Assembly (NCBI GenBank): GCA_947631765.1
Contig: CANRMP010000003.1
Span: forward strand, 105,052 to 169,051
Direction: 5' to 3'
DNA from: an uncultured Clostridia bacterium
Lineage (GTDB): Bacteria; Bacillota; Clostridia; Oscillospirales; CAG-272
Length of the DNA stretch: 64,000 nt
In this document: piece after piece, positions 20,114 to 28,153 of the stretch
Layout: the number at the start of each line of letters is the position of its first letter
Numbering within the stretch: the first letter of the stretch is position 1
Notes under the pieces: model-generated
What the model was told of the DNA's origin: nothing
The model's input: the letters and a program-made list of their open reading frames with translations, nothing else
The model's database searches: none
Translations under genes and position numbers: made by a program

Positions 20114-20415
20114 TATTGTTGTCCTTTCCCGTCAAGGTAACGTTTGAGCAGTCTGTTATACCCGCCGCTTCCGTACTGAATACACCTTGACACACGACTT
20201 AAAGTGGCGCTTGATATTTCTGTGCTTGAGGTTATTTGCGTGTAGGTTTTCCCGTCAAGTAATAGCTCGGCGCCGCAAAGCCGCTGTGCCATCTGCTCAA
20301 TTTCCTTATATGTGCAAAGATCCTCGAAAAAAATTCCGAACTCCTCCTCGCTTGTAAGTGAGGCAAGCACCTTGTAAAGCTCGCTAATATGCTCACTGCC
20401 GTGATGGACTTCCAT
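20113..20415 (-). CDS. TrpR/YerC-family regulator heading the his operon
   Basis: A protein of about 100 residues of the TrpR-like YerC/YecD family: EEFGIFFEDLCTYKEIEQMAQRL (given as EEFGIFFEDLC and YKEIEQMAQRL) followed by a helix-turn-helix TYTQITSSTEISSATLSRV. It probably binds DNA and controls the operon it heads; a TrpR-family regulator of histidine genes has been proposed for Gram-positive bacteria (my recollection). AAAGGA lies 9 bases before the ATG at 20415 and only 3 before an in-frame ATG at 20421. Symmetric CACTTTAG boxes flank the promoter just upstream, fitting autoregulation. Confidence 0.85.
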   Translation of the reverse strand: MEVHHGSEHISELYKVLASLTSEEEFGIFFEDLCTYKEIEQMAQRLCGAELLLDGKTYTQITSSTEISSATLSRVSRCIQYGSGGYNRLLKRYLDGKGQQ

Positions 20416-20446
20416 ATACATCTTTCCTTTCAGCATTAATTCTTTT

Positions 20447-20498
20447 CACTTTAGTGGTATTATACACTATTGCATTAGAGTTGTAAAGTGCTAAAGTG
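20447..20498. promoter_or_regulatory. inverted CACTTTAG boxes, putative his operator
   Basis: CACTTTAG at 20447-20454 and its inverted copy CTAAAGTG at 20491-20498, centres 44 bp apart (about four helical turns), one just downstream of the -10 and one just upstream of the -35. The left box extends to the palindrome CACTTTAGTG; next to the right box AAAGTG is repeated directly (20485-20490). Likely sites for the adjacent TrpR-like protein (inference). Confidence 0.55.
20459..20487 (-). promoter_or_regulatory. promoter of the his operon
   Basis: On the minus strand TTTACA (complement of 20482-20487), 17-base spacer, TATAAT (complement of 20459-20464). It is placed about 45 bases before the regulator gene and is bracketed by the two CACTTTAG boxes. 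Confidence 0.85.
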
Positions 20499-20501
20499 TG
20501 T

Positions 20502-20532
20502 ATTAAACGGTATTACCATAATACCGTTTAAT
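20502..20532. repeat. perfect 14-bp inverted repeat between adh and his operon
   Basis: Arms ATTAAACGGTATTA (20502-20515) and TAATACCGTTTAAT (20519-20532) are exact complements with a 3-base centre. It lies after the alcohol dehydrogenase stop codon and upstream of the his promoter. It could be an operator or a U-poor terminator for the dehydrogenase; I cannot decide. Confidence 0.7.
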
Positions 20533-20586
20533 AGAGAATAATATTATTATGTTTCCGTTTATATCTGCAATTTATTGCAAATACGG

Positions 20587-21768
20587 TTATTTTCTGAGCG
20601 CAAGCTTATAAATATTTTCGGCGTCCTTTTCGTCAAGGTGGACGAATCCGCCTGTTTTTCCTCCGTTTAGCCCGAGGGTTTTCACAAGATAGGGTATGTC
20701 TTTTTCATCGGCTCCCAGTTCTTGCATCGTTGTGGGCATACCGATAGATTTAAGGAACGCACGAAAGGCGGCAATTCCCGCCTTTGCCGTGCTTTCCGGA
20801 TTGTCAAAATCCATGGGACAGCCCCAAACGCGCACCGCAACCTTGCAAAATCTCATGATATCGTGGCGGTAAACGTATTCCATCCAAGCCGGCATAATTA
20901 CCGCAAGTCCCGCGCCGTGAGCGCAGTCGGTAAGCGCCGATATCTCATGCTCCAGCCAGTGAGAGTTCCAGTCCTGTTCCCTGCCCACGCCGCAAATATC
21001 ATTATGCGCAACCATTCCTGCCCACATAATATTTGCTCTTGCCTCATAGTCGTCGGGGGTTTTGATAACCTTCGGCGTTTCGTGAATCATTGCCATAAGC
21101 AGCGCTTCGCAGATGCGGTCGGTGGTTTCAACGTTTTCGGTGTTTGTAAAATATCTTTCAAAGACATGCGCCATAATGTCGGTGGCTCCGCAGGCGGTCT
21201 GATATGCCGGCAGAGTTTGGGTAAGCGCGGGATTTAAAATTGAGAATTTGGGGCGTAGGCAGTCACCGCCCGTTGCGCGTTTTAACATTCCCTCTTCCTT
21301 TGTTATAACGCTGTCCGAGCTTCCCTCACTGCCCGCCGCGGCAATTGTCAAAATTGTGCCGACAGGCAGCGCCGTGGCGTTTGCTATACGCGACTTGTCC
21401 TCATAAAAGTCCCAAAAGTCACCCTCATACAGCGTGCCGAGCGCTATTGCCTTTGAAGAATCGATAACGCTTCCTCCGCCGACGGCTAAAACAAAGTCTA
21501 TTTTTTCTTTTCTGCAAAGCTCAATACCCTTGTATACAAGTCCGCTTGTGGGGTTGGGCTTCACCCCTCCCAAAGTTACATAATAAATTCCGTCATCGTC
21601 AAGCGCGCTCTTCACCCTCTCAAGCAGTCCGCTTTTTACAACCGAGCCTCCGCCGTAGTGAATCAGCACACGACTGCCTCCGAATTTATGCACATATTCC
21701 CCGACCTGTTTTTCCGTATCCTTTCCGAAAACAAAGTATGTAGGACTGTAAAATTTAAAATTGTTCAT
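20587..21768 (-). CDS. iron-containing alcohol dehydrogenase, butanol-dehydrogenase type
   Basis: A 393-residue group III (Fe-dependent) alcohol dehydrogenase resembling BdhA/YugJ/YqhD proteins. Domain 1 is an NAD(P)-binding fold with VLIHYGGGSVVKSG and LAVGGGSVIDSSKAIA; domain 2 is helical with the metal ligands Asp197 and His201 (GATDIMAHVFE), His270 and His284 (CAHGAGLAV), spaced as in butanol dehydrogenases. It probably reduces aldehydes to alcohols during fermentation and regenerates NAD(P)+. GGGAGA precedes the ATG. Single gene with its own promoter-like sequence. Substrate not decidable from sequence. Confidence 0.9.
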   Translation of the reverse strand: MNNFKFYSPTYFVFGKDTEKQVGEYVHKFGGSRVLIHYGGGSVVKSGLLERVKSALDDDGIYYVTLGGVKPNPTSGLVYKGIELCRKEKIDFVLAVGGGSVIDSSKAIALGTLYEGDFWDFYEDKSRIANATALPVGTILTIAAAGSEGSSDSVITKEEGMLKRATGGDCLRPKFSILNPALTQTLPAYQTACGATDIMAHVFERYFTNTENVETTDRICEALLMAMIHETPKVIKTPDDYEARANIMWAGMVAHNDICGVGREQDWNSHWLEHEISALTDCAHGAGLAVIMPAWMEYVYRHDIMRFCKVAVRVWGCPMDFDNPESTAKAGIAAFRAFLKSIGMPTTMQELGADEKDIPYLVKTLGLNGGKTGGFVHLDEKDAENIYKLALRK

Positions 21769-21900
21769 TTCTCTCCCGCCGTGACCTTAACATGTCATGG
21801 CTTCCTTTCTTTTTAATATTTAATTTACTGCGGCAAGCCGCGAATCTACTTGCTGTTTGTGCTGTTTTTGCTCATTTTAAGAGCCGGCGCTACAGTAAAT

Positions 21901-21928
21901 ATTATATCATATTTTTTTACTTTTTCAA
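21901..21928 (-). promoter_or_regulatory. probable promoter of the alcohol dehydrogenase
   Basis: On the minus strand TTGAAA (complement of 21923-21928), 16-base spacer, TATAAT (complement of 21901-21906). The leader would be about 125 bases. Confidence 0.5.
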
Positions 21929-22001
21929 GTCCGATGCAAAACTTTTGCCGAAACGATGTGAGATAATGTCCGTTTTATCCGAGTTTTTTTAATTTTATCT
22001 G

Positions 22002-22030
22002 TTGCGGAAGGCTGAATTTTATGATACAAT
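22002..22030 (+). promoter_or_regulatory. probable promoter of the LamG-glycosidase gene
   Basis: TTGCGG at 22002-22007, 17-base spacer, TACAAT at 22025-22030, about 36 bases before the ATG. Confidence 0.5.
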
Positions 22031-22073
22031 GATACAAAAGAACGCCCTATTAATATAAAAAAGGAGCCTCCAA

Positions 22074-24893
22074 ATGAAAAACTCTCGCTTTACTTGCATT
22101 GTCTCGCTTCTTCTTGCGCTGACTCTTCTTATTTGCAGCGGCACTTCGTGCAAATCAAAAAAAGAGGGGACTACGACGACCGGCGAAAACGAAAACGAAA
22201 TAGAAAAAGACGACGGCAGTGCGCTTGCCACAACAAGATACGAATTTGACGCCGACGAATATAATAAAAGCTCGGGCGGCACTGACGAGCTGCTTGGGAC
22301 AATATCCTCCGCAAACGGGCTTTTGTGGTATAAATTTGACGAAGCGCCGGGAGCCACAGTCCTTTACTCATCGCTTTCAAGTCCACGTGACAGTACGGGA
22401 ATGAAGGGAGTAAAGCTTATTAAAGACGGCGGAGTTGACGGCGGTGCAATAAGCTTTGACGGCAAGAGCAGCGTGCGTCTTAACAACCCCTTCACCTCAA
22501 CCTCGCAGATCACCGACTCGACCTTTCTGCACCCCGCGTATTCTGCGCTGAGCGTCGCATTCTATATTAAGCCCTCCTCCTTTGAATCAAATCAGCTGAT
22601 TTACGAGCAGGGCGACTCAAATTGCGGACTTGCCGTGGGAATAGCAGACGGCAAAATCAAAGCCGCAATAGGAGCCGCAAACAGCAAAGCCGCGCAAGGC
22701 AAGGTTACAACCCTTGAATGTGAGGTTGACCCCTCAAACGCGGAAAAATGGCTCCATGTTGCCCTGACTTTTGACGGTCTTGACGAGGGCGGAACTTTTT
22801 CTCTCTATATTGACGGCGTGCAAAATGCCAAAACTACAGGGGTCGGGCAGTATATTCCGCAGACAATTGACCCTGCGGGGCTGGGTTCCGTTGAGTTTGG
22901 CACAAACACCCTCTCTCTTACCGGAAGCAGTAATTACAGCGGTCTTATGGACGATCTCAGAATTTACAGCATCTGCCTTACCTATTCGGGAGAGCTTGAA
23001 GAGAACGCCGTCTTTTTGCAGAGTGCCGCCGCGAAGAATTACTATATAAAAGCCGGAACAACTCCCACAATAAGCGCCATGGTCGAAGCAAATCTGCGCG
23101 GCTTTGTGCTGACATACGGTCTCTCTGACAGGGAGGGCTACTCCTTTAGGCAAACAGGCACATCAAATTTCATTATAAACGACAACGGCACGCTGACAAT
23201 AGGCAAGGCAGACACCGACAGCTTGAAGAATGGCGCGACCTTTTACATGGAGGATGCCCTCATTTACCCCTCATGGAGCGGCAGTCAAAGAGGCGCATTT
23301 CGTTCATATAAATCCGCCGCAGACGGCTTATACCTTGCAAATAAGAGCGGAAAATTAACGCTCTGTACCCCGTCCGAAAATAATCTTCTAAGCTGTGTTT
23401 TCAAGGTCACCGGAGACCAGACAAAGGTCATATCCGGACTTAAGGGCGCGGTTTATTACCCCTCCTACGCCCTTAACGCACCGCAATTTTGGAAATGGTA
23501 CGACCATGAAATCATCGACCGCGATATGGGATACGCAACCGATATTCTCGGAGTTAACGCTTTTCGCATTTGGGTCTCGTATGAATATTGGCTTGAGGAC
23601 TCTGAGCACTTTGACGCGGCGTTTCGTGATTTTCTCGACCTTGCAGAGTCACACGGAATTGTTATCATGGTTTCGCTCTTTGAGGGCTGCGGCAACAGCT
23701 ATAATTATAACAGCTCCATTACATGGAGCCGAGAGTACACGGGCACAAAGGCAAGCTGGTCTGTCACCTCGCCCTCGGCGGAAATATATAACACAAGAAG
23801 CCGTTGGAACGAGCCGAAGCGCTTTGTCACCTATTTTATTGAGAATTTCGGCGACGATAACCGCCTTATGGCAATTGAAACCTACAACGAACCCTGGGGC
23901 TCCCGCTCTTCCCTTGCAATGTACCTTACCGATTACGCCGTGTCAATTCAAAAAAGCGTTCCGCTGACTATCGGCTCGGCACCCGCAGATCCTATAAATA
24001 TTGTCTATTCTGTTGAAGCGGGAATGGATATGATTCATTATCATGACAATTTCCCGTCAAGCGCCGACGGATTTTACAATAACGCCAAAACTCGAATAGA
24101 TCAGGGCGCGCTTGCAAACCTTCCGGTATACTGCACCGAGGTTCAGTGGGTCGGCGGTCCGCAGAATATAAACTATCCGGTATATTCAAATCTTGCTCCC
24201 ACCTGCGAAAGGCTGATGAAAAGCGGCAACTGGGCCCCCTTCTATTGGACTCTGATGGTACACCCCTGCTACCTTGACTCGTACAGAAACAGTTTTAAGA
24301 TGTTTAACGGAATAATAAACGAGGACGGAAGCGTTTACAGCTCAGCAAACGCAAACGCGATAAAAGGCTCCTCGTGCGGGGCAAAGCAGAAGGCTATAAG
24401 CCCGTATAACGACGGTTCGTATTCATACCGTTACAATTTCAGCGACAGCTTTTTCGATCTGCACGCATATAAATGGACGTTTAACAGTGCAAGCTTTTCC
24501 GCCTCGACCGGCAGTCTTTGCGGGAGCGGTCTGTGCTTTGCAAATAGCACTGACTTTGACGACCTTGAAGCGACGCTTGAAATAGAGGGCAGCGGAGGAC
24601 TTGTAATTAGGGCAAAGGACAAAGACAATTACTATCTTGCAAGTCTTGAAAACGGCAAGCTCGCAATATACAAAATAAAGGACGGCTCAAAGGAGCTGCT
24701 TTCAAGCACCTCTGTTAAGTCTGCAAAAGATGCGGTAACGATATGTGTAATTGCAGAAGGGGCAAGCATTACGCTTAAAACCGACAGCGGCGAGGTGAAG
24801 GCGAGCGATAATGAATTTACAAGTGGTCTTATCGGTCTTTACTCGGAAACTGACGCTGCCTTTGACAATATCAGCATACACTCAGTTAAATAA
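22074..24893 (+). CDS. secreted lipoprotein with LamG domain and GH-A-type glycosidase barrel
   Basis: A 939-residue lipoprotein (signal peptide to Cys26, lipobox GTSC) with three parts. Residues about 81-305 form a LamG/concanavalin-like domain (GLLWYKFDEAPG, GAISFDGKSSVRL, SGLMDDLRIYS). Residues about 450-760 resemble a clan GH-A (GH5-like) TIM barrel: Glu606 in AIETYNEPWG is the likely acid/base and Glu689 in VYCTEVQWVGG the likely nucleophile. Residues about 785-939 form a second beta-sandwich (GGLVIRAKDKDNYYLASLENG). It probably cleaves a beta-linked polysaccharide at the cell surface; substrate unknown. Preceded by AGGAG. Confidence 0.8.
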   Translation: MKNSRFTCIVSLLLALTLLICSGTSCKSKKEGTTTTGENENEIEKDDGSALATTRYEFDADEYNKSSGGTDELLGTISSANGLLWYKFDEAPGATVLYSSLSSPRDSTGMKGVKLIKDGGVDGGAISFDGKSSVRLNNPFTSTSQITDSTFLHPAYSALSVAFYIKPSSFESNQLIYEQGDSNCGLAVGIADGKIKAAIGAANSKAAQGKVTTLECEVDPSNAEKWLHVALTFDGLDEGGTFSLYIDGVQNAKTTGVGQYIPQTIDPAGLGSVEFGTNTLSLTGSSNYSGLMDDLRIYSICLTYSGELEENAVFLQSAAAKNYYIKAGTTPTISAMVEANLRGFVLTYGLSDREGYSFRQTGTSNFIINDNGTLTIGKADTDSLKNGATFYMEDALIYPSWSGSQRGAFRSYKSAADGLYLANKSGKLTLCTPSENNLLSCVFKVTGDQTKVISGLKGAVYYPSYALNAPQFWKWYDHEIIDRDMGYATDILGVNAFRIWVSYEYWLEDSEHFDAAFRDFLDLAESHGIVIMVSLFEGCGNSYNYNSSITWSREYTGTKASWSVTSPSAEIYNTRSRWNEPKRFVTYFIENFGDDNRLMAIETYNEPWGSRSSLAMYLTDYAVSIQKSVPLTIGSAPADPINIVYSVEAGMDMIHYHDNFPSSADGFYNNAKTRIDQGALANLPVYCTEVQWVGGPQNINYPVYSNLAPTCERLMKSGNWAPFYWTLMVHPCYLDSYRNSFKMFNGIINEDGSVYSSANANAIKGSSCGAKQKAISPYNDGSYSYRYNFSDSFFDLHAYKWTFNSASFSASTGSLCGSGLCFANSTDFDDLEATLEIEGSGGLVIRAKDKDNYYLASLENGKLAIYKIKDGSKELLSSTSVKSAKDAVTICVIAEGASITLKTDSGEVKASDNEFTSGLIGLYSETDAAFDNISIHSVK

Positions 24894-24912
24894 AAAAGCT
24901 TTAAAATAAACT

Positions 24913-24954
24913 AAAAATGCAAAAGGAGCCGCAAAGGTGATCTTTTGCATTTTT
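24913..24954. terminator. bidirectional terminator
   Basis: Arms AAAAATGCAAAAG (24913-24925) and CTTTTGCATTTTT (24942-24954) between convergent genes, A-rich and T-rich on the proper sides for termination in both directions. Confidence 0.85.
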
Positions 24955-24961
24955 GCTTTAT

Positions 24962-25705
24962 TTAATTATTTTCTTCAATTTGCCGACCCTTGCGGTACAC
25001 TCTGCCAAGGCAAAGCACAAAAATGCTTCTTGCTCCCATGGTTTTTAGTATCTCGGCGCAAGCGGAAACGCTGGCTCCGGTGGTCATAACATCGTCATAA
25101 ATTATTACATTTCGTGAATTTATGGCAAGCAGCGCCTTCGGCTCCGCTTCATAGGACAGGCGGGCGTTTTCCGAACGCTCCTCAAAATCAAGGCTTTTCT
25201 GCTCGCCGCCTCCCACTCTCTTAATTGCATTTACAAATTCGATATCAAGTCTTTTTGCAAGCTCCTTAGCGCAAAGGAGCGACTGATCCACTCCTGTTTT
25301 TAAAACCTTTTCCCTCTTTCTCGGGACATAAGTAATGACCGTGTTTTTAAAGCTTTTAAGATGTGCGCGAAGCACCTCTTCAAGCTCACATACGGCAAGA
25401 CTGTAAACCGATTTATAGTTATGGTCCTTGCATGAAAGTATAATAGAACGTACCACGCTGTCGCATGTCGGATCGTATTCGGCAACGTGAAAGGTCTTTT
25501 TTATCTTTTGACTTGCCCTGTGAGGCACGCATTCGCACTCCTCAGAGGCTTTAAAGCAATCCTTGCAAACCCATTTCTTTTCAGCCTCCCAAAGAGCGCG
25601 ACATGTCGGGCATAACGCGCTCTCGTCCCTAAAGTCGAGCAGTTTTTCGCAGTGAACGCAAAAAGGAGGAAAGAGAAGCCCGAGAATTTTATTAATATTA
25701 TTCAA
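24962..25705 (-). CDS. ComF/GntX-family phosphoribosyltransferase-like protein
   Basis: A 247-residue ComFC-type protein. The N terminus has four-cysteine Zn-binding pairs (CVHC, CPTC, then CKDC and CEC), and the C terminus a PRTase fold with the PRPP loop VIIYDDVMTTGAS. In naturally competent Firmicutes ComFC helps DNA uptake; in many Clostridia its role is unclear. Translation seems to begin at a TTG (25705) behind CCGGAG. It lies 18 bases downstream of recD2 on the same strand, so the two form a DNA-metabolism pair. Confidence 0.85.
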   Translation of the reverse strand: MNNINKILGLLFPPFCVHCEKLLDFRDESALCPTCRALWEAEKKWVCKDCFKASEECECVPHRASQKIKKTFHVAEYDPTCDSVVRSIILSCKDHNYKSVYSLAVCELEEVLRAHLKSFKNTVITYVPRKREKVLKTGVDQSLLCAKELAKRLDIEFVNAIKRVGGGEQKSLDFEERSENARLSYEAEPKALLAINSRNVIIYDDVMTTGASVSACAEILKTMGARSIFVLCLGRVYRKGRQIEENN

Positions 25706-25723
25706 TTCGCACTCCGGTTTATA

Positions 25724-27967
25724 TCAGTTGTATTTGTCGGGAGCCAGCATATAGCAAAGCCCCGTATATCTGTTCACCTGTCTGACGTTTTCGACCATTG
25801 CCGCCACTACCGAAGCCCTGCCTACCAGTATGACCATTTTTTGCGCACGGGTCACCGCGGTGTACAGAAGATTTCTTGTAAGAAGGCGGGGGGTATATGA
25901 GTATATGGGGATAATTATTACCGGATATTCGCTTCCTTGGCTTTTGTGAACGGTTATTGCGTACGCGTGCTCAAGCTCCTCAAGCATACTAAAGTCATAT
26001 TCGGCAATACGCTCGTCAAAATCGATAATAATTTTCTCGGTCTGATGGTCAATCCGCACTATTCTTCCTATGTCGCCGTTGAAAATCCCCACGCCGTCTT
26101 CACCGTTGCGGTTCCACTCGATGTCATAGTTGTTTTTTATCTGCATGACCTTGTCGCCCTCACGGAATATAATTCCCCGAAAATTTTTCTCCTTTTTCCC
26201 CTTTTCGGGCGGATTCTGCACCGATTGAAGCAGGAGATTGAGCGGCTGTGTGCCGGCAACCCCTTTTTTGGACGGAGTTATAACCTGTATCTCGTTTCTT
26301 GTCTTTTCCCCGTAGGTCCTCGGAAGCCGACTTTGACAAAGCTCTGCTATGGTTTTGGGAATTTGCTGTTCGTCCTCTCTTGAAAGGAAGAAAAAATCTC
26401 CTTTTTTGTCGTCAAGTACGGGAAGCTCGCCGTTGTTTATGGCGTGCGCGTTCGTAACTATGCGGCTTTCCTGCGCCTGTCTGAATATTTCGGTAAGCCG
26501 TACCGTGCAAAAGCGCTCACTGTTTATAATGTCGCAGAGCACATTGCCTGCCCCAACCGAGGGAAGCTGGTCTGAATCCCCGATAAGTACAAGCCTTGCT
26601 CCCGGCTTTATCGCGCGAAGCAATGACGACATGAGCATAGTGTCCACCATTGAGGATTCATCGATGATAATAAACTCCTCGCCAAGCAGATTTTTTTCAT
26701 CGCGCATGAACACCGGCTTGTCCTCATCCCCCGAATACTTCATTTCAAGCATACGGTGGATGGTTTTCGCCTCATGCTGGGTTGCCTCGGACATTCGCTT
26801 TGCCGCTCTTCCGGTCGGAGCCGCCAATGCAATTTCAAGACCCATTCTCTCCGCTATACTGATTATTGCCCTGATAATCGTTGTTTTTCCCGTTCCGGGA
26901 CCGCCGGTAAGCACCATTACACCGTTTGATATGGCGTATCTTATCGCCCTTCTCTGAGCCGCGGCGTACTCGATTTTTTCCTCGTCCTCAACAAGCTTTA
27001 TAAGCCTGTCGATATCTTCGATTCCGTCTTTGACGCAAAGCCTGTCAAGCATGTCAAGCTTTACCGATATGTAATGCTCCGCCTCATAATAATCCTGCAA
27101 ATACACACAGCATGTCCCGTTGTATTTTACGGTTTTAATACCGCCGATACCTTCCTCGTAAACCTTTCGTACCTTGTTTTCCTCAACCCCGAGCAGCTCG
27201 GCGGCAAGCGGCAGGAGCTTTTTTTCGGGAATAAAGACGTGTCCGTTCTGCACGGCGTTGGCTGAAAGCGCGTGTTTTATCCCTGCCGCGATGCGCTTGT
27301 CGGAGGAGGAGTCATAGCCTATCGACCTTGCATATTCATCCGCCTTGTCAAACCCTATACCGTATATTTCCTCGCACAGCAGATAGGGATTGTCCTCAAT
27401 AACGTCTACCGCTCCGCTTCCCCATCTTTTATATATCTTTAAAATCGTGGCAGGTCCGAAATGATCCCGAAAACGCACCATAAGGCTGCGCATTCCGAAC
27501 TGCTCCACAAATTCATCGTGTATGTGAGCGGCTTTTTTCGGGCTTATGCCCGGGATGTCGCTGAGATACGTGGGATTATGCTCGATAACGTCAAAGGTGT
27601 CGTCCCCGAACATATCCACAATTTTGCGCGCGATTGACTCCCCGACACCCTTTATCGCTCCCGAGGCAAGGTACTTGTACATTGCGGCGGAGTTTGCGGG
27701 CAGCTCTTTTTCGTAAACCGACACCTTAAACTGAAGCCCGTATGAAGGATGTGTTTCCCACTTACCGGTCACTTTAACTACCTCACCGGCAGAGATATAC
27801 GGCAGTATTCCGACAATAGTGACGTCCTCACCGTCCGCGTTTATTTCGCATACGGCAAAGCCGTTTTCTTTGTTTTGGAAGGTTACCCTCTCCACCGTAC
27901 CGAGCAGTACGGTTTCGTTTCCGTTCACCGGCTGGTTTTGCGGCATTTTTGTTGTTTTCTTCTCCAC
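25724..27967 (-). CDS. recD2: RecD2-type 5'-3' DNA helicase
   Basis: A 747-residue superfamily 1B helicase of the RecD2 type, found in bacteria with or without RecBC and linked to repair and replication restart. N-terminal OB-like region (about 15-90), helix-hairpin-helix segments (GAIKGVGESIARKI, LSDIPGISPKKAAHI), then helicase motifs: Walker A GGPGTGKTT, motif II IIDESSMVD, motif III LIGDSDQLPSVGAG, and the C-terminal AYAITVHKSQGSEYP. Probable GTG start at 27967; the AGGAGG upstream is 15 bases away, which is long, so an ATG seven codons in is an alternative. Confidence 0.93.
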   Translation of the reverse strand: MEKKTTKMPQNQPVNGNETVLLGTVERVTFQNKENGFAVCEINADGEDVTIVGILPYISAGEVVKVTGKWETHPSYGLQFKVSVYEKELPANSAAMYKYLASGAIKGVGESIARKIVDMFGDDTFDVIEHNPTYLSDIPGISPKKAAHIHDEFVEQFGMRSLMVRFRDHFGPATILKIYKRWGSGAVDVIEDNPYLLCEEIYGIGFDKADEYARSIGYDSSSDKRIAAGIKHALSANAVQNGHVFIPEKKLLPLAAELLGVEENKVRKVYEEGIGGIKTVKYNGTCCVYLQDYYEAEHYISVKLDMLDRLCVKDGIEDIDRLIKLVEDEEKIEYAAAQRRAIRYAISNGVMVLTGGPGTGKTTIIRAIISIAERMGLEIALAAPTGRAAKRMSEATQHEAKTIHRMLEMKYSGDEDKPVFMRDEKNLLGEEFIIIDESSMVDTMLMSSLLRAIKPGARLVLIGDSDQLPSVGAGNVLCDIINSERFCTVRLTEIFRQAQESRIVTNAHAINNGELPVLDDKKGDFFFLSREDEQQIPKTIAELCQSRLPRTYGEKTRNEIQVITPSKKGVAGTQPLNLLLQSVQNPPEKGKKEKNFRGIIFREGDKVMQIKNNYDIEWNRNGEDGVGIFNGDIGRIVRIDHQTEKIIIDFDERIAEYDFSMLEELEHAYAITVHKSQGSEYPVIIIPIYSYTPRLLTRNLLYTAVTRAQKMVILVGRASVVAAMVENVRQVNRYTGLCYMLAPDKYN

Positions 27968-28103
27968 AGCGGCAGTCCCTGACCTCCTTTTTTCTCTGTC
28001 TTTTTTCGATTTCTTCGAGTATATCTATAATATCGTGAAGCAGTGTATAGCCTCCGTAAACGCACAATACAGACACTGCTATTTTAAAAATATCATGCAG
28101 CAC
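27828..28103 (-). CDS. possible small membrane protein overlapping the recD2 start
   Basis: Open frame of 91 codons from a GTG behind AGGTGA. The first 45 residues look gene-like: a hydrophobic helix (IFKIAVSVLCVYGGYTLLHDI) cited in parts IFKIAVSVLC and YGGYTLLHDI, then a charged helix ILEEIEKRQRKK. The remainder runs 140 bases into recD2 in another frame and is probably not conserved. The GTG also lies at the edge of the metK terminator hairpin. It may be a short gene with a decayed end, a leader peptide for recD2, or chance. Low confidence. Confidence 0.28.
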   Translation of the reverse strand: MLHDIFKIAVSVLCVYGGYTLLHDIIDILEEIEKRQRKKEVRDCRCGEENNKNAAKPAGERKRNRTARYGGEGNLPKQRKRLCRMRNKRGR

Positions 28104-28136
28104 AAAATATCACCTATAGCATTTTATGCTGCATGA
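28086..28136 (-). terminator. intrinsic terminator of metK
   Basis: On the minus strand TCATGCAGCA pairs with TGCTGCATGA (28127-28136 with 28093-28102), followed by TATTTTT. Located just after the metK stop codon at 28154. Confidence 0.75.
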
Positions 28137-28153
28137 CACTCATTTGACTGATT

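Larger units (their letters stand above)
21769..22073. other. 305-bp divergent intergenic region
   Basis: Lies between the alcohol dehydrogenase (minus) and the LamG-glycosidase gene (plus). It contains the two promoter candidates listed separately and a small GCGGCAAGCCGC hairpin near 21831. No small gene or riboswitch is recognised. Confidence 0.5.

Noticed and set aside
21792..21992. 66-codon hydrophobic frame between the alcohol dehydrogenase and the glycosidase
   Set aside because: No ribosome binding site, it overlaps the dehydrogenase promoter, and the sequence is Phe-rich from poly-T tracts.
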